The position numbers were made by a program, and so were the translations under genes. A stretch of DNA of 64,000 bases from Rhipicephalus microplus. Its lineage: Eukaryota; Arthropoda; Arachnida; Ixodida; Ixodidae. Positions 23,220 to 60,600 of the stretch are shown here, in pieces. Location of the stretch: positions 201,567,101 through 201,631,100 of the forward strand of contig NC_134701.1 in assembly GCF_043290135.1 (NCBI RefSeq), written 5' to 3'. The notes beneath the pieces are model-generated. The model had not been told where the DNA came from. It made no database searches and worked only from the letters and a program-made list of their open reading frames with translations. How positions within the stretch are numbered: position 1 is the first letter of the stretch; every line of letters begins with the position of its first letter.

Positions 23220-23540
23220 TTGTCGCGACGTGAAGACAGAGGTCGTATTTGAAGACGCCGAGAAAGCAGCAGCGGGTCGGTCTTTTTATTTACCGCGCGC
23301 CCGAGAGTTTCCTCGTCTTTCTCGTTAATGCGTTCTGCATAAAAGCGTGCAAATGCACGTATGCACTGTCGCCTTCGTCTTTCTCGCGGGACGCACGTGC
23401 CAACATAGTGTCGAAGGGACGGTGCTGTGCCGTGATGGCAGCTCCCTCATCCTCATTTTCTGGTTGCGTGCTGGGTTTTGGGTTAATGCTAATGCTCACT
23501 GACATGCCCTCCCGTGCTGCGACGATACCACGCTGCCAAC
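23220..23540 (-). mobile_element. Possible solo LTR or LTR fragment
   Basis: On the minus strand the segment begins TGTTGGCAGC and ends GTCGCGACA, giving TG...CA ends with short inverted termini. It contains an AATAAA-like signal (GTAAATAAAAAG) near the 3' side. No flanking 5-bp duplication is present and no partner LTR was found, so this rests on terminal and poly(A) features only. Confidence 0.3.
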
Positions 23541-27583
<4,043 letters not shown>

Positions 27584-27600
27584 CAAGCAACTTCATCAGG

Positions 27601-27831
27601 CCCCGCCTCGGTGGTCTAGTGGCTAAGGTACTCGGCTGCTGACCCGCAGGTCGCGGGTTCGAATCCTGGCTGCGGCGGCTGCATTTCCGATCGAGGCGGA
27701 AATGTTGTAGGCCCGTGTGCTCAGATTTGGGTGCACGTTAAAGAACCCCAGGTGGTCGAAATTTCCGGAGCCCTCCACTACGGCGTCTCTCATAATCATA
27801 TGGTGGTTTTGGGACGTTAAACCCCACATAT
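27601..27831 (+). mobile_element. tRNA-derived SINE, full-length copy 1
   Basis: The head has a pol III A box (TGGTCTAGTGGCTAAGG) and B box (GGTTCGAATCC). The body reads GCGGAAATGTTGTAGGCCCG and ends GGGACGTTAAACCCCACATA. A perfect 17-bp target duplication, CAAGCAACTTCATCAGG, lies at 27584-27600 and 27832-27848. The tRNA head plus fixed body matches the SINE class reported from ixodid ticks (Ruka-type); the family name is from memory. Confidence 0.92.
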
Positions 27832-27848
27832 CAAGCAACTTCATCAGG

Positions 27849-29043
27849 TACGTATTATCCGACTGAAAGAAACGTTAACAGCATTAACTGCGGCGTGCCT
27901 TGGCTGTGACAAGGCAGAATTTGTGCTGTAAGTCGGCGTCAACGTGGAGCTAGAATCTGGCTCCAAGTTGCTTTTATGCACTGCTTGTGTATCAATTGCC
28001 AGTCCTGCCGGGCACACAAAACACACACGTGGTGCAATATTGCCAGCCAGAACAAGATTTTAAAATGCTATGGTGACGCCTGCCGAAAGCACATGTATAT
28101 ACGCCTAGCGACAGTCATGGCATGTCGCAGTTCGACCGAGTCGAAAGCCATCCTTTCCGCGCCGTCCACATCTCTTTTCATCGCGATAGTAGGCCGTTAC
28201 AGTTGTACTATACATGCACGGCGCGCGCATCCACGCGTGAGTCGTAATAATTACCGTATATCCCATTATTGACATGGGGCCTGCGAAAGATTACGGCTAT
28301 AGTTTTGTGCCTCATACTACAGGCATACTGCACGCAAATCGCTGCTGTGAAGTGGAAAAGCTGGAGTCGCGCTTGAATAAACGCAATAAGTATACTTACT
28401 CGTACACTTCACTGGGCTCGTAGTTTTTCCTGCTGATTGCGATTATATCCTATAGGGCGCCTGAGCTCAGCGTTTTTCGTTGTAGACAGAAATCTGTTCA
28501 ATCACAAAACACCGCACCGGCACGATTCCCGCGATGCACTGTGAACTTCACAGGCAGTACTCAGCAATCTCTTCCTCTTGCGCTGGTTGTTGTCGCATCA
28601 GATAACAGCGCAGTGGTACCCAGATGACATTTTATAAGCGGGCGCAGCGTGAACAGGCGCTTTCTCGCATTTTAAACTCCCAGAGCCACCGCATGCCATG
28701 CTGGCGAGGTGCGACTTGGCAGTTACAAACAAATTATGGCGTCTCTGGGAGCGAGGGTATACTGCCAAAGGCACACGGGTGCGCGATAGGCGTGCTCTCG
28801 TCTATAGCAAGTTTATTGTGCTAAACACTCCGCTAATTTTGCGCAACAATGTGCACGATTGGTCAAAATTTTGTTCATTTTTATTTGCTTCCGCACAGCA
28901 TCTCGGAATCGGTGGCCTTTCGCTGGTAGACCAGCTAGTAGGCTTGCATTCTCACCTTTCTTTGGAGGTATCGGGGACTATGGTGGTATGTAAGCTTCTG
29001 ACGCCAGATGTCACTAGGCCCACTCATGTCTTCACAATTGGGC
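27849..29043. other. Spacer, probably including LTR-element interior on the minus strand
   Basis: The part just below 29043 lies downstream of the tRNA-Lys primer-binding site on the minus strand, where a gag leader would be expected. No gag or pol reading frame survives, and nothing else was recognised. Confidence 0.35.
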
Positions 29044-29269
29044 GCCCCACGTTGGGCGCCAAACGTAGGGGTTTGACGCTGAGGCTAGCCCGAGATCCCT
29101 CAGGGAATTAAGAAGCGGAGGCCGAAAGAAACCATGTTTACTGATCGGAATCCGGGCCGCGACTGCCCGCTGCTATAGCAGCTGCAGCGTGCCACGAGTG
29201 CACCCGCGACCGTCATTGTCGTCTTCATTCTAATGTCGGTGTGCTCGCGGCCGCCGCTCCCATAAGCTA

Positions 29270-29655
29270 CAGTATAGCTTAACTGTATAACATAACATTT
29301 CGCGTGCCTCGGTATAGCTTAACTTGTATAGCTTAACAGTATAACATATCATGTCGCATGCCTCGTATGCCCCGCCGTGGTGGTCTAGGGGCTAAGGTAC
29401 TTGGCTGCTGACCCGCAGGTCGCGGAATCGAATCCCGGTTGCGGCGGCTGCATTTCCTATGGAGGCGGAAATGTTGTAGGCCCGTGTGCTCAGATTTGGG
29501 TGCACGTTAAAGAACCCCAGGTGGTCGAAATTTCCGGAGTCCTCCACTACGGCGTCTCTCGTAATCATATGGTGGTTTTGGGACGTTAAACCCCACATAT
29601 CAATCAATCGCTTGTCTCGTATAGCTTAACTTGTATAGCTTAACAGTATACCATA
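29270..29655. repeat. Short interspersed tandem units (TATAGCTTAAC), interrupted by a SINE
   Basis: TATAGCTTAAC recurs at least five times (about 29273, 29312, 29328, 29621, 29633), alternating with AGTATAACATAACAT and a CGCGTGCCTCG-like segment. The array continues on both sides of the SINE, so the SINE inserted into a pre-existing repeat. Confidence 0.8.
29369..29607 (+). mobile_element. tRNA-derived SINE, full-length copy 2
   Basis: Same A box, B box and body as the copy at 27601, ending in (CAAT)n. Flanks are TCGCATGCCTCGTAT (29354-29368) and TCGCTTGTCTCGTAT (29608-29622), a 15-bp duplication with two mismatches. It sits inside the TATAGCTTAAC array. Confidence 0.9.
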
Positions 29656-29690
29656 ACATGTTGCGTGCCTGGTCGACGTCTCCCTCGCAT

Positions 29691-30617
29691 GCGCACACTG
29701 CCCACCCGAAAAAGACCTAGTATGGTGAGTTCGTGTTTGACCAATGTGGACGAAGCCGTCGAAGTGAAACGAAATGATGTCGAATTCGGGGTTCCATTTG
29801 CAATGAGAATCGATTGTGTAAGGCTCAGTTGCTGGCGTTTTTTTTTTCTTTTCTGCGTAGCAAAAAAAAAAAAACGCGTTGAATTCGCAATGCTCTTACT
29901 AGGCTTCTGTTCTGAAACACATGCGCACAGGTGTGCGCATTGACGTGGAGAAATTATTATTTGTATTAAATGTTAGATATTGTGTTTTCTGGGTAGATAA
30001 GAGGTCCAAGAAGTGATTATTGAATTTTATGCATTCTCTGAGTGTACGTAATGATGATAGAGTTTCCATGGCGGAAGTTCGAAACACTGACGGAGAAGCA
30101 ATTTTCTACGTTGAGCAAGTCTAGAAAGTCTCCCTGGCCAAAAATAAATGAAAAAAAAAATAGTGGCAGAGAAATAGCTATGAGTGCATTGGCACAGTGA
30201 TAAAAAAAGCTGTGCGGCAATATCACCTTCAATTCTCAGCGCACCTATGCAAAACACGCTTGTTTTAAATTGCTTTCCAACGTTGTCTTTTTTTTTACTT
30301 TGTTACTGTGCTTTACAACAGATTGATGCTTTTTTCCCCCACTATCAACGCAGCATAGCAGCAGTTATGTAACCACATAGAAGGTCCGTTTTACAACTGC
30401 ATAGAAGTAATGTTGGCAAACGACAAGTATTCTAGATAGCTTGCGAGGAACGTTGTGGATGTTGCAGCTATAAAATAAACTCACACAGAAGATGGGTAAA
30501 ATCCCACTTGCAGAAGTCTTCCTCCCGTAGTGAAGTTCATTAGATTAATCATGATGCTCGATGAGAAACTACGAAAATCCACCACTGACTGCATATTTCA
30601 TGGGCAGGTCTATGTCT
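29691..30617. other. Spacer, nothing recognised
   Basis: AT-rich with several T-runs. No gene or clear element. Confidence 0.4.
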
Positions 30618-30862
30618 GCCCCGCCGCGGTGGTCTAGTGGCTAAGGTACTCGGCTGCTGACCCGCAGGTCGCGGGTTCGAATCCCGGCTGCGGCGGCTGC
30701 ATTTCCCATGGAGGCGGAAATGTTGTAGGCCCGTGTGCTCAGATTTGGGTGCACGTTAAAGAACCCCAGGTGGTCGAAATTTCCGGAGCCCTCCACTACG
30801 GCATCCCTCATAATCATATGGTGGTTTTGGGACGTTAAACGCCACATATCAATCAATCAAAT
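30618..30862 (+). mobile_element. tRNA-derived SINE, full-length copy 3
   Basis: Head and body match copies 1 and 2, with a (CAAT)n-like tail. A perfect 13-bp target duplication, CAGGTCTATGTCT, lies at 30605-30617 and 30863-30875. Confidence 0.92.
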
Positions 30863-30875
30863 CAGGTCTATGTCT

Positions 30876-31747
30876 ATACGATAAGAAAAAAAGTACAAGC
30901 AATTATCAGGCGTGCCATTTGAAGTTCAACATTCGGCTTTCTTTACTGAGCTGGCACTCCAACGACGACGTCAATTGCGGTTAGTCGAAGTACATTGGCT
31001 TGATCGTCGTCCCCACCTTTCACATATTGCCCCGATGTCCTGGGTCACTGCGGTGCCGGGCTGCAGTGTCCTGCAGAAAACTAGTGTCATTGGGCGTATG
31101 TTAAAAATTACTGACAGAAGGCGGCAGCAAGACCGACGACGCTGAAATCACGAACTTATCATGTAACTTGCGACAAGCAGAGCCGTGACCATTTGTGGTA
31201 GACAATCCGCATGCTTGCACTTCAGAGATTGAGCACTCAATGTAGGCATTGGGGGTATAGTTAAAATGATGCCAGTCTTTTCTGATGCCAGTCCCACCAA
31301 TTAAGAGACTAACAACAGAGGAGGTTGCCATCATAGGAAGTGTAACTCTGTCATGCAGGTGCGTGGGGGGGGGGGGGGGTGTCTACCAAACGTTTTGTTT
31401 ATATTTGAACGTTCATTTGTATGCGTTGTACATACGCAAGTAAAATTGACACATATTTTTTTTTTTGGGCGGGGGGTTAAACCCCCTAATCTCTCCCCCT
31501 CGCCTACGCCCCTGGTCTCATGCCATCTTCCACTTGTTTCATTTTTTTCTCGATACAGGTGGGTTACGGCACAGGTCCAAGCCATCGGGATTGCCTAAAT
31601 TGTTTCTCTTGTAATGATGTGAATAATGGTGGATTCTGTTGTAAAGAACCCTGACGCCGAAAGTCATGTACAGTTGCAGCACTGCTATAAAATAGAGGAC
31701 GCTCAAAACTCTGGCGTAGCGGTGCGTTGCAATACGCGACCTTATAA
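30876..31747. other. Spacer upstream of the CNDP2-like gene
   Basis: No gene recognised. It has a 14-G run near 31366-31379 and a T-run followed by a G-run near 31458-31476. Confidence 0.4.
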
Positions 31748-32048
31748 TAGGGAGATTTAGAATAGCGCACCTCGAACCCTTGCGGTGCGGCCACTGCCAC
31801 TGCGCATGCGTCGTACGCGAGCCGCCGTTCGGGTTAGCGGCCAGCCCGCAGAAAATCCGAAATAGCGGGTGGCGTCTGCGGCCCTCATGCGTTCCACGAA
31901 CGCTGGTGTCGAGGCTATGTGTAGTGTCCGTGCATTTGAGTTTGCGGCGAAGCTGAAGTCTCTAAATTGTTCCCTAGGAGGGGCAAACGTTATTCTAAAA
32001 CTCACATGGTTCTCGCAGCGCCTGCAAACGTTATTCTAAAACTCCCTA
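31748..32048. mobile_element. Short TIR element (MITE-like) at the CNDP2-like promoter
   Basis: The left end is TAGGGAGATTTAGAATAGCG and the right end, read on the minus strand, is TAGGGAGTTTTAGAATAACG. A second inward copy of CAAACGTTATTCTAAAACTC lies at about 31984-32003. There is no coding capacity. The inside carries the NRF1-like palindrome TGCGCATGCG at about 31801. The element ends about 260 bases before the CNDP2-like ATG and so may overlap its promoter. Confidence 0.65.
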
Positions 32049-32308
32049 ATAATTTACATACTTCAAACATCAGCCTTTAATTAGTCCGTTAATCAGTCGA
32101 TGGTGATCCACGTTTCAGGGCGCACTGAAAACGGCGGATATGTATAACTAAAAAAAAAAAAAGAAGCTCCAAGGGCACGCGCCAAGAGGCGCGTTATGAA
32201 AAGAAAAAGAAGAAATTGGCAAGACGCCTGCATCGGAGTCGTCATTTTTTTGCTTTGAACATCCTGCCCGTTCACTTCTCGCCGTAGATCTCGACGCGGT
32301 AAGTTGCG

Positions 32309-54675
<22,367 letters not shown>

Positions 54676-56276
54676 TGAGATGGCCGGACGCATGAATGGA
54701 CAATCATCAGGGACCCAAGCAGGCAGTGCGGTGCACTTACCACGTACTCTCTCCGGGGGTATAAAAACATAATTTGAGCAGCCACTCTGGAAATTAACTC
54801 GTTGGATTAAGTACAGTGGTGACGCCATCTTTCCAGGAAAGGGTCTTCAGCGGAGACTGAAGGAAGGTTTCATTTGCACTGGGCATTTTTTTTCCTCCTT
54901 TGTGTGTACATAACACGCATTCTTCGACATCCACTGAATGGGCACTCTTTGTGTGGCTAAGCATCCTTCTTGAATGGCGAGAATGTTAATTTTATTATTT
55001 ATCTCGCAATTAGGGAAACACTATAGCTTTGACATTTATGGATTTAATGACAAATTTATTGCCACTATAGAACGCACTGCAGCGCTGCAATTGTGGTTCT
55101 GGTATGCAAAAAAAAAAGAAAATTACATGCTTTCTGCGCTCTTCAACATCCGAATGCAAATGAAAAATTGTCTTCTGTACTTGATCACAATATTATACTG
55201 ACGCGACGTGTAAGCTAAACGGCTATTATGTCGAATTTTTTCCTTCAGTTTCAGAAGTAGAGCCTCAAAAAGGAATATGATAAACTACCGCTCATCTAGG
55301 TGGCGAGCTTTTAGAAAACACTGTTTTATCTGCCATAAAGAGTGAACGTTATAATGTTTGTTGGTGAGAATATGGTGTATAGGAATAAAACTGTCGGAGC
55401 TTCCTACTCCTCTTTTCAGATTTTACTGCGAAAGCTGTTACGAGATCACAACAAGGTGCCGTAGTTGTCTGCCGCCGCCGATGTCCGCAACCATTATCGT
55501 GCGAAAGGAGAAAACAAAACAAAACAAAGTAAATGAAAACACCAATAACACAACGAGATTTGAACCTGGGTCTCCTGCGCGCTTGCCCAGTATTCTAACA
55601 CTGAGCAACGCCAGTTTTTTTTTATTCTTTGTCGCACTGTAAACGCACCCTAAACAGGCTTCATGTTGGGAAAGGAATCTCGTGTGTAATAAAGTGCTTC
55701 ATAACATCAAAGGAACAGCCAGGCGTCTTATAATGCGAACTGTGTAATGAGTAGGTCGTCGAATGGTACAACTTATTACAATAGCGCTCGGAATAAATTC
55801 TTCATCGTAGTCAGCCACCGCATAAAACGATTGCAGATATTTTTTCTTGCAAGTGTTTAGCGGACACCACGCTTCTCTATGGGGATTGCATGGTTGATGC
55901 CTCAATACTACAAAGAAACTATTTGTGGCGTTGTAGGTAAGTATTTGTGAGCAAGTGCACTCGTAGTCTGCTCTACAAGTGTGCTTGTAGCGGTTACACG
56001 ATGATGTTTACAAAGGGCTCTCAAAGGTCGCTCATCCAGCTTTTGCTGTGACTATACTGCTCGTTCTGCGCCGGCCTAGTGTTTTTTTTTTTTTTCAATT
56101 CATGCTACCATGTGGCCCTGACTGCATAGTCGACCATCGCGCCCATCAACGATCTTCACTGATGCTTATGAAACGAGCAACAGTAAATACAAGCGCACTG
56201 TCTTACGCGACTGTATTGTAACCTAAAATGTATGTCGGATTATCTGAATTAGCAAGGTTTCTTCGCACATCTCAGG
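54676..56276. other. 3' flank of the CNDP2-like gene
   Basis: An AATAAA at 55384-55389 is a candidate poly(A) signal about 710 bases after the stop, with another at 55688-55693. No further gene was recognised; the tRNA-like segment at 55548 is listed separately. Confidence 0.4.
55548..55625 (-). mobile_element. tRNA-derived SINE-like head (minus strand)
   Basis: On the minus strand GGCGTTGCTCAGTGTTAGAA resembles an A box and CCAGGTTCAAATCTC a B box. An AAAAC-repeat tail (complement of the plus-strand AAACAAAACAAAAC region at 55513-55528) follows, as in SINE 3' ends. A T-run flanks the 5' side. No duplication found. Confidence 0.5.
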
Positions 56277-56843
56277 TTAAAGGGGCCCTGCAACACTTTT
56301 CGAGCATGGTCAGAAAACTCAGCCGATCGCTAGTCGAAGCTCCTGAGAACACGCGAGTCAAATATAACGTGGCACGTGGCCTGGAATACACTCAAAGTTC
56401 TCAAAGTCGGCGGAAAATTGCTTTCTCTTCTCTATAAAAATGCTTGAAAAAGGTCAAAAATTGCTTGTCACAGCCATTGTATCAGCCATTGGCTGAGATG
56501 AGCATGGCGCGTTCGGTCGCTATAGGGACCGCCACGAAACGCCACGGCTTGTCCACGGGTGCGCGAGCCTTCGCACTGAAAAGCCGCGCAATCGGAGAAA
56601 AAAGTGCTCAAGGTTATGAGGCGCACGCGACGCAATTCCTTTGGCCGTGCCATTCTTTTCTGCTTAGCTTCCAGTGCTTTCGTCGGGACGAAAGGAGAGA
56701 GAATGCCATTGCAGCGTGCGAAAAATAATTGTCACTCCGCTCGTACTGAATTTATTCAGAAAGTTTTTGTGGTGGTGAATTCACAAGGCGATAATCTCAA
56801 TCCATTACTTGGTTACTTGAAAAAAGACTGCAGGGTCCCCGTA
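56277..56843. mobile_element. TIR element of about 565 bp (MITE-like)
   Basis: The left end TTAAAGGGGCCCTGCAACAC and the right end read in reverse, CTTTACGGGGACCCTGCAGT, are inverted with a few mismatches. No transposase frame is present. The TTAA-like flank would suit a piggyBac- or hAT-type MITE, but the superfamily is not established. Confidence 0.5.
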
Positions 56844-57088
56844 AAGCTGAAATTCACAAGAAAAAACTTTTTTGGGGGATATTCATCCAGGCGCGCGTCG
56901 CCTCGATTTTTTAAAATTCTGCAGTCTGTCGACTAATTCACTTTAAAAACAGGCGCATAATATCTTGCAGAGGTAACGTTACACACAGTCCATTACTGAG
57001 CGACAACGTGTGTTGACTTCTCCGAACTATATAGAAAGGGGTTATTCTGGTGCCCATTTTAAAGGGAAAAAAACGCCTGAACATATGC

Positions 57089-57144
57089 GCCATAGCGAAC
57101 AAAAACGCCATAGCAAACCAAAAACGCCATAGCAAACCAAAATT
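57089..57144. repeat. Short tandem repeat, period 20
   Basis: About 2.5 units of CGCCATAGCAAACCAAAAA with minor variation, upstream of the second LINE's 3' end. Confidence 0.75.
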
Positions 57145-57632
57145 GCATCCTCTGGGAATCAATGTCCTTCCGTTTACCCGGGAACACCAATCCGGCCCGA
57201 GAGAACTAGGAGGCCCAACAAGCCATGGTGCGGTGTGCCAAGACTGCGGCCACGACCAATGGGTGGAGTCCCTCACTAGTGCTGTGTGGGAGCTGACCCA
57301 CTATGGGCTGGTTGCCTTCGCAACCTGTTAGCTTACGATCACTGCTCTCACACACAGATTTCGCCAACTCCCTCAGAAGCGACATGAGGCTGATGCTGAT
57401 GCTGATGACCTTTGATGAATGGCGCTTACCCACAAAGGGGGATGGGCCAAGAACCGGGCGGCAGGATACCTAAATGAAACTAAACTGAAAATGGAGCCAA
57501 TCTGAAAAAGTAGCTTAAAATAATACTACCAAAAAACAAAAATGTGTGCTGAGCAAGTGGTCAAACCATCTTTTGTTTTTGAAAGACATAACTACGAATT
57601 ATAAACTAAAGATCTGAAAAGGTAGTGGTTGA

Positions 57633-60600
57633 CTAGCATGGTAATCTTTTAGTTGCGTTGATGTAATCAAACACAGCGGAGCATACATCCCTGTGGCAGT
57701 AACCAAATGAAGTTCCGCCAAGTGATAAAATTACTGGTAAATTTACTTGTATTCCTAGCTTTTGTAATGGGGCTACTAAAAATCTTTTTCTCTGATAAGA
57801 ATAACGATGACAAAATAAAAAGAAATGTTCAATTGTTTCAATTTCGTTGCACCAAATGCATAGCGGTGACGCCTTGAGCTGAGCTTTATTAAGGTAATAA
57901 TTTAGTTGTGGAACTGCACAGCGCAATCTGGTATAAGTGACCTCTAACTGGCGAGATACACACCACTGTTTATTCCAGCAATAGCTCAAATGCTCGAAAT
58001 CTTTAAATTTATCCAAATTACCTTTTCCCCATTGCAGGCAAGCATTTCGGAACCTTATTGCGGTTACGTAAGCCGTATCTGGCAAAACTGGGATGGTGGG
58101 CCCACCCAGGGATACTGCTGCTAAAGAGTCCGCCATTTCGTTCAAATATAATCCGCGGTGGCCTGGTACCCATAGCAAATGCAGTTTTTTTACGTTATTC
58201 GGTACTAAATGCCGAAACGTATTCATCAGCTCTGAATTTATTGCCGTAGAAAGTGCATTACAAACTGATAACGAGTCTGTAATGATAACTGCTAATGATT
58301 CGCTTGAGGGTAATTTGCGTAGGGCAAGAACAATGGCCAATAATTCTGCCATGAATACCGGGGTATAATCTGGGAGTCGAATCGAAAAAGACCAGTCCAA
58401 AGAAGGAGAGAAGATGCCAACCCCAGCCTTTTCTTTTGACACAGATGCATCAGTCGCTATGATATTGCTTATCTCTAGGTGGGCTAGATAATCTGCTAAC
58501 TGGTCATTTAAATACCTATATGCCAATTGTTTCGCGTTATGAGGAAATATATCATCGAATTGTATGCTAAGCATTGACTTTAGGTTGTGTATTGGACCAA
58601 TATGTCTAATTTTTACATTCAGTTGCTTTAGTAGCGCTTGTGCAAATACTATTTGCGGGGTGTGTAGTCGCGACCAATGGGTTTCGAAAAATAAAGTCGG
58701 TTCTTGAATGAAAGCGTAAAATGAGAGTCTTTGGTGTGAACTGTATATCTTCAAGAATGCTTGCACAGTAAGAATTTTAAACCTATTTAGCAGAGAAGGT
58801 AGGCGAGCTTCCATATACAACACGTTATTTGCAACAAACTTTGGTAGACCCAGACACAAACGCAACGCTTCTCTTTCCAGCAGTATTAGGGGTCTCATTT
58901 TATAGGCTGCGCTGCCAGAAAATAGTACACATCCGAATTCCATGATGGGCCGCACATAAAGTTTATATATCATTATTAGCACATCTCTTCTTAAACCCCC
59001 TTTACGGTTTGCAAGCTTCCGTAGCCACCCCATGGCCCGTGTTGCCTTGGAGTACACATCATCAATGTGACTTCTCCAATTTAATGTGTCATTATATATG
59101 ATGCCCAAATATTTAATGGAATTCGCCTGCGGAATGAGCTCATTACTGTACATTAACGAGATGTTGATAGGCTGCAGAAAAGAGAATGCAAGGAGCACAC
59201 TTTTATTTACGTTCAGGGTCATATGAATATTTTTAAGCCATCTTTCTATCATATTGAGATAATTTTGTAGACTCTCGTATAATGATTTAAGGTCGGTATT
59301 ACTTGCGAAGAAAGCAATATCGTCCGCGTACACATATAACTGAATATCCTTAGTTGATAGAATGGAGCTTAAGAAAATGTTAAATAAAACTGGCGACAGG
59401 ACAGCCCCCTGTGGTACGCCACGTGTCTGCTTATATCTATTTGATGAGTACCCATCTTTAAAGCAGTAATATTCTCTCCCTCTTAAAAACTCCGACACCC
59501 ACGCAGTGATGTAGTTGGGAAAGTGGTGATATGCCATCTGTTTTAATAAAATTGAATGCTCAACCCTATCGTACGCTTTAGCCAAATCTAAAGTAACTAA
59601 AGCACAGTATTGGCGCCGACGCCGAGCCAGTTGTATTCGGCTCTCTAAATCAACATGCGCACACCATATTGAGCAACCGGATCTAAAACCAATTTGACTG
59701 GGGTTTAATATTGCGTTATTATTAATATATTTCATTACCCGGGCATTCAAAACTCTTTCAATTAGCTTAACCAGATTTGACGTGATTGATATCGGCCTTA
59801 CATTTTCCAAGGCGAATCCTTTTTCCTGCTTTTTAAGAAGTGGAATCACTTTAGACAGCTTCCATTCCGCAGGTATCCAAGCTTTTGTCAAAGAAAAATT
59901 CACCAGATTAAGTACTTCAGTTGGACAAATCTCGAATATTACTTTTATCATTGAATTTGTTACCCCGTCTGGTCCAGGTGCCGAAGGAGATAAGTGCCTT
60001 ATTATCTCTGCCAGCTCATCTAAAGTAACCTCCTCGAAATCCTCGCCTGCCATTGGGTTCACAATGTGCAGTGGTAGAGTTGACATAAATCTATCTTGGA
60101 GCCCTTTCGCAATATTTTCTACTAAATCAGAGAGCTCACGGGGGGAAAGAACAGAAGAGTCAATATTTTCAGCGGGTGGTAAGATCTTTTGAGATCTTAA
60201 AAATCTGAAGAGCGCTTTTTTGTTTTTAGCCCTAGAAAGATACTCATGTCGTTTCATATTATAACCATCTTTTGCTGCACTTACTGTGCGTTTGAAGTCT
60301 GCTGCTGCGAATTTATAATCACACCAATTTTTTGGACATTGGTTGACCAGCAGTTGTTTCCATGCAGCTTTCCGTTTTCTATAGCTCCTCGTGCACTCTT
60401 CAGTCCACCATGGACTAAAAGAACCTCTTGTGGCCGAGTCTAATTTAAACGTTGCGTCTTTTACTGATCTTTTTAACACTGCACACAGACTCATAGCCCT
60501 AATGTCACCTTGTATGTCCTTGCGGTGATCAAAAGTAGCCCTCAAGTCTTTTTCTAATTTTCTATAGTTGAGGAATGAGCGGGCCTTTTCGGCGACATGT

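Larger units (their letters stand above)
29044..29690 (-). mobile_element. LTR-retrotransposon relic: LTR end and tRNA-Lys primer-binding site
   Basis: The 18 plus-strand bases at 29044-29061 equal the 3' end of tRNA-Lys including CCA, so on the minus strand they form a TGGCGCCCAACGTGGGGC primer-binding site. The LTR should then lie at higher coordinates. There the sequence holds iterated TATAGCTTAAC units, split by a SINE at 29369-29607. LTR limits, the second LTR and coding regions could not be defined, so the element is truncated or solo-like. The right boundary given is approximate. Confidence 0.55.

Noticed and set aside
27623..27844. Minus-strand frames of 60-80 residues across the SINEs
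   Set aside because: The same frame recurs in every SINE copy (for example 29392, 30641, 33680, 34384) because the repeat is the same; it is not a gene.
31353..31598. 81-residue frame GGGGGCLPNVLFIFE and similar
   Set aside because: It arises from a G homopolymer and low-complexity flank, with no similarity to a known family.
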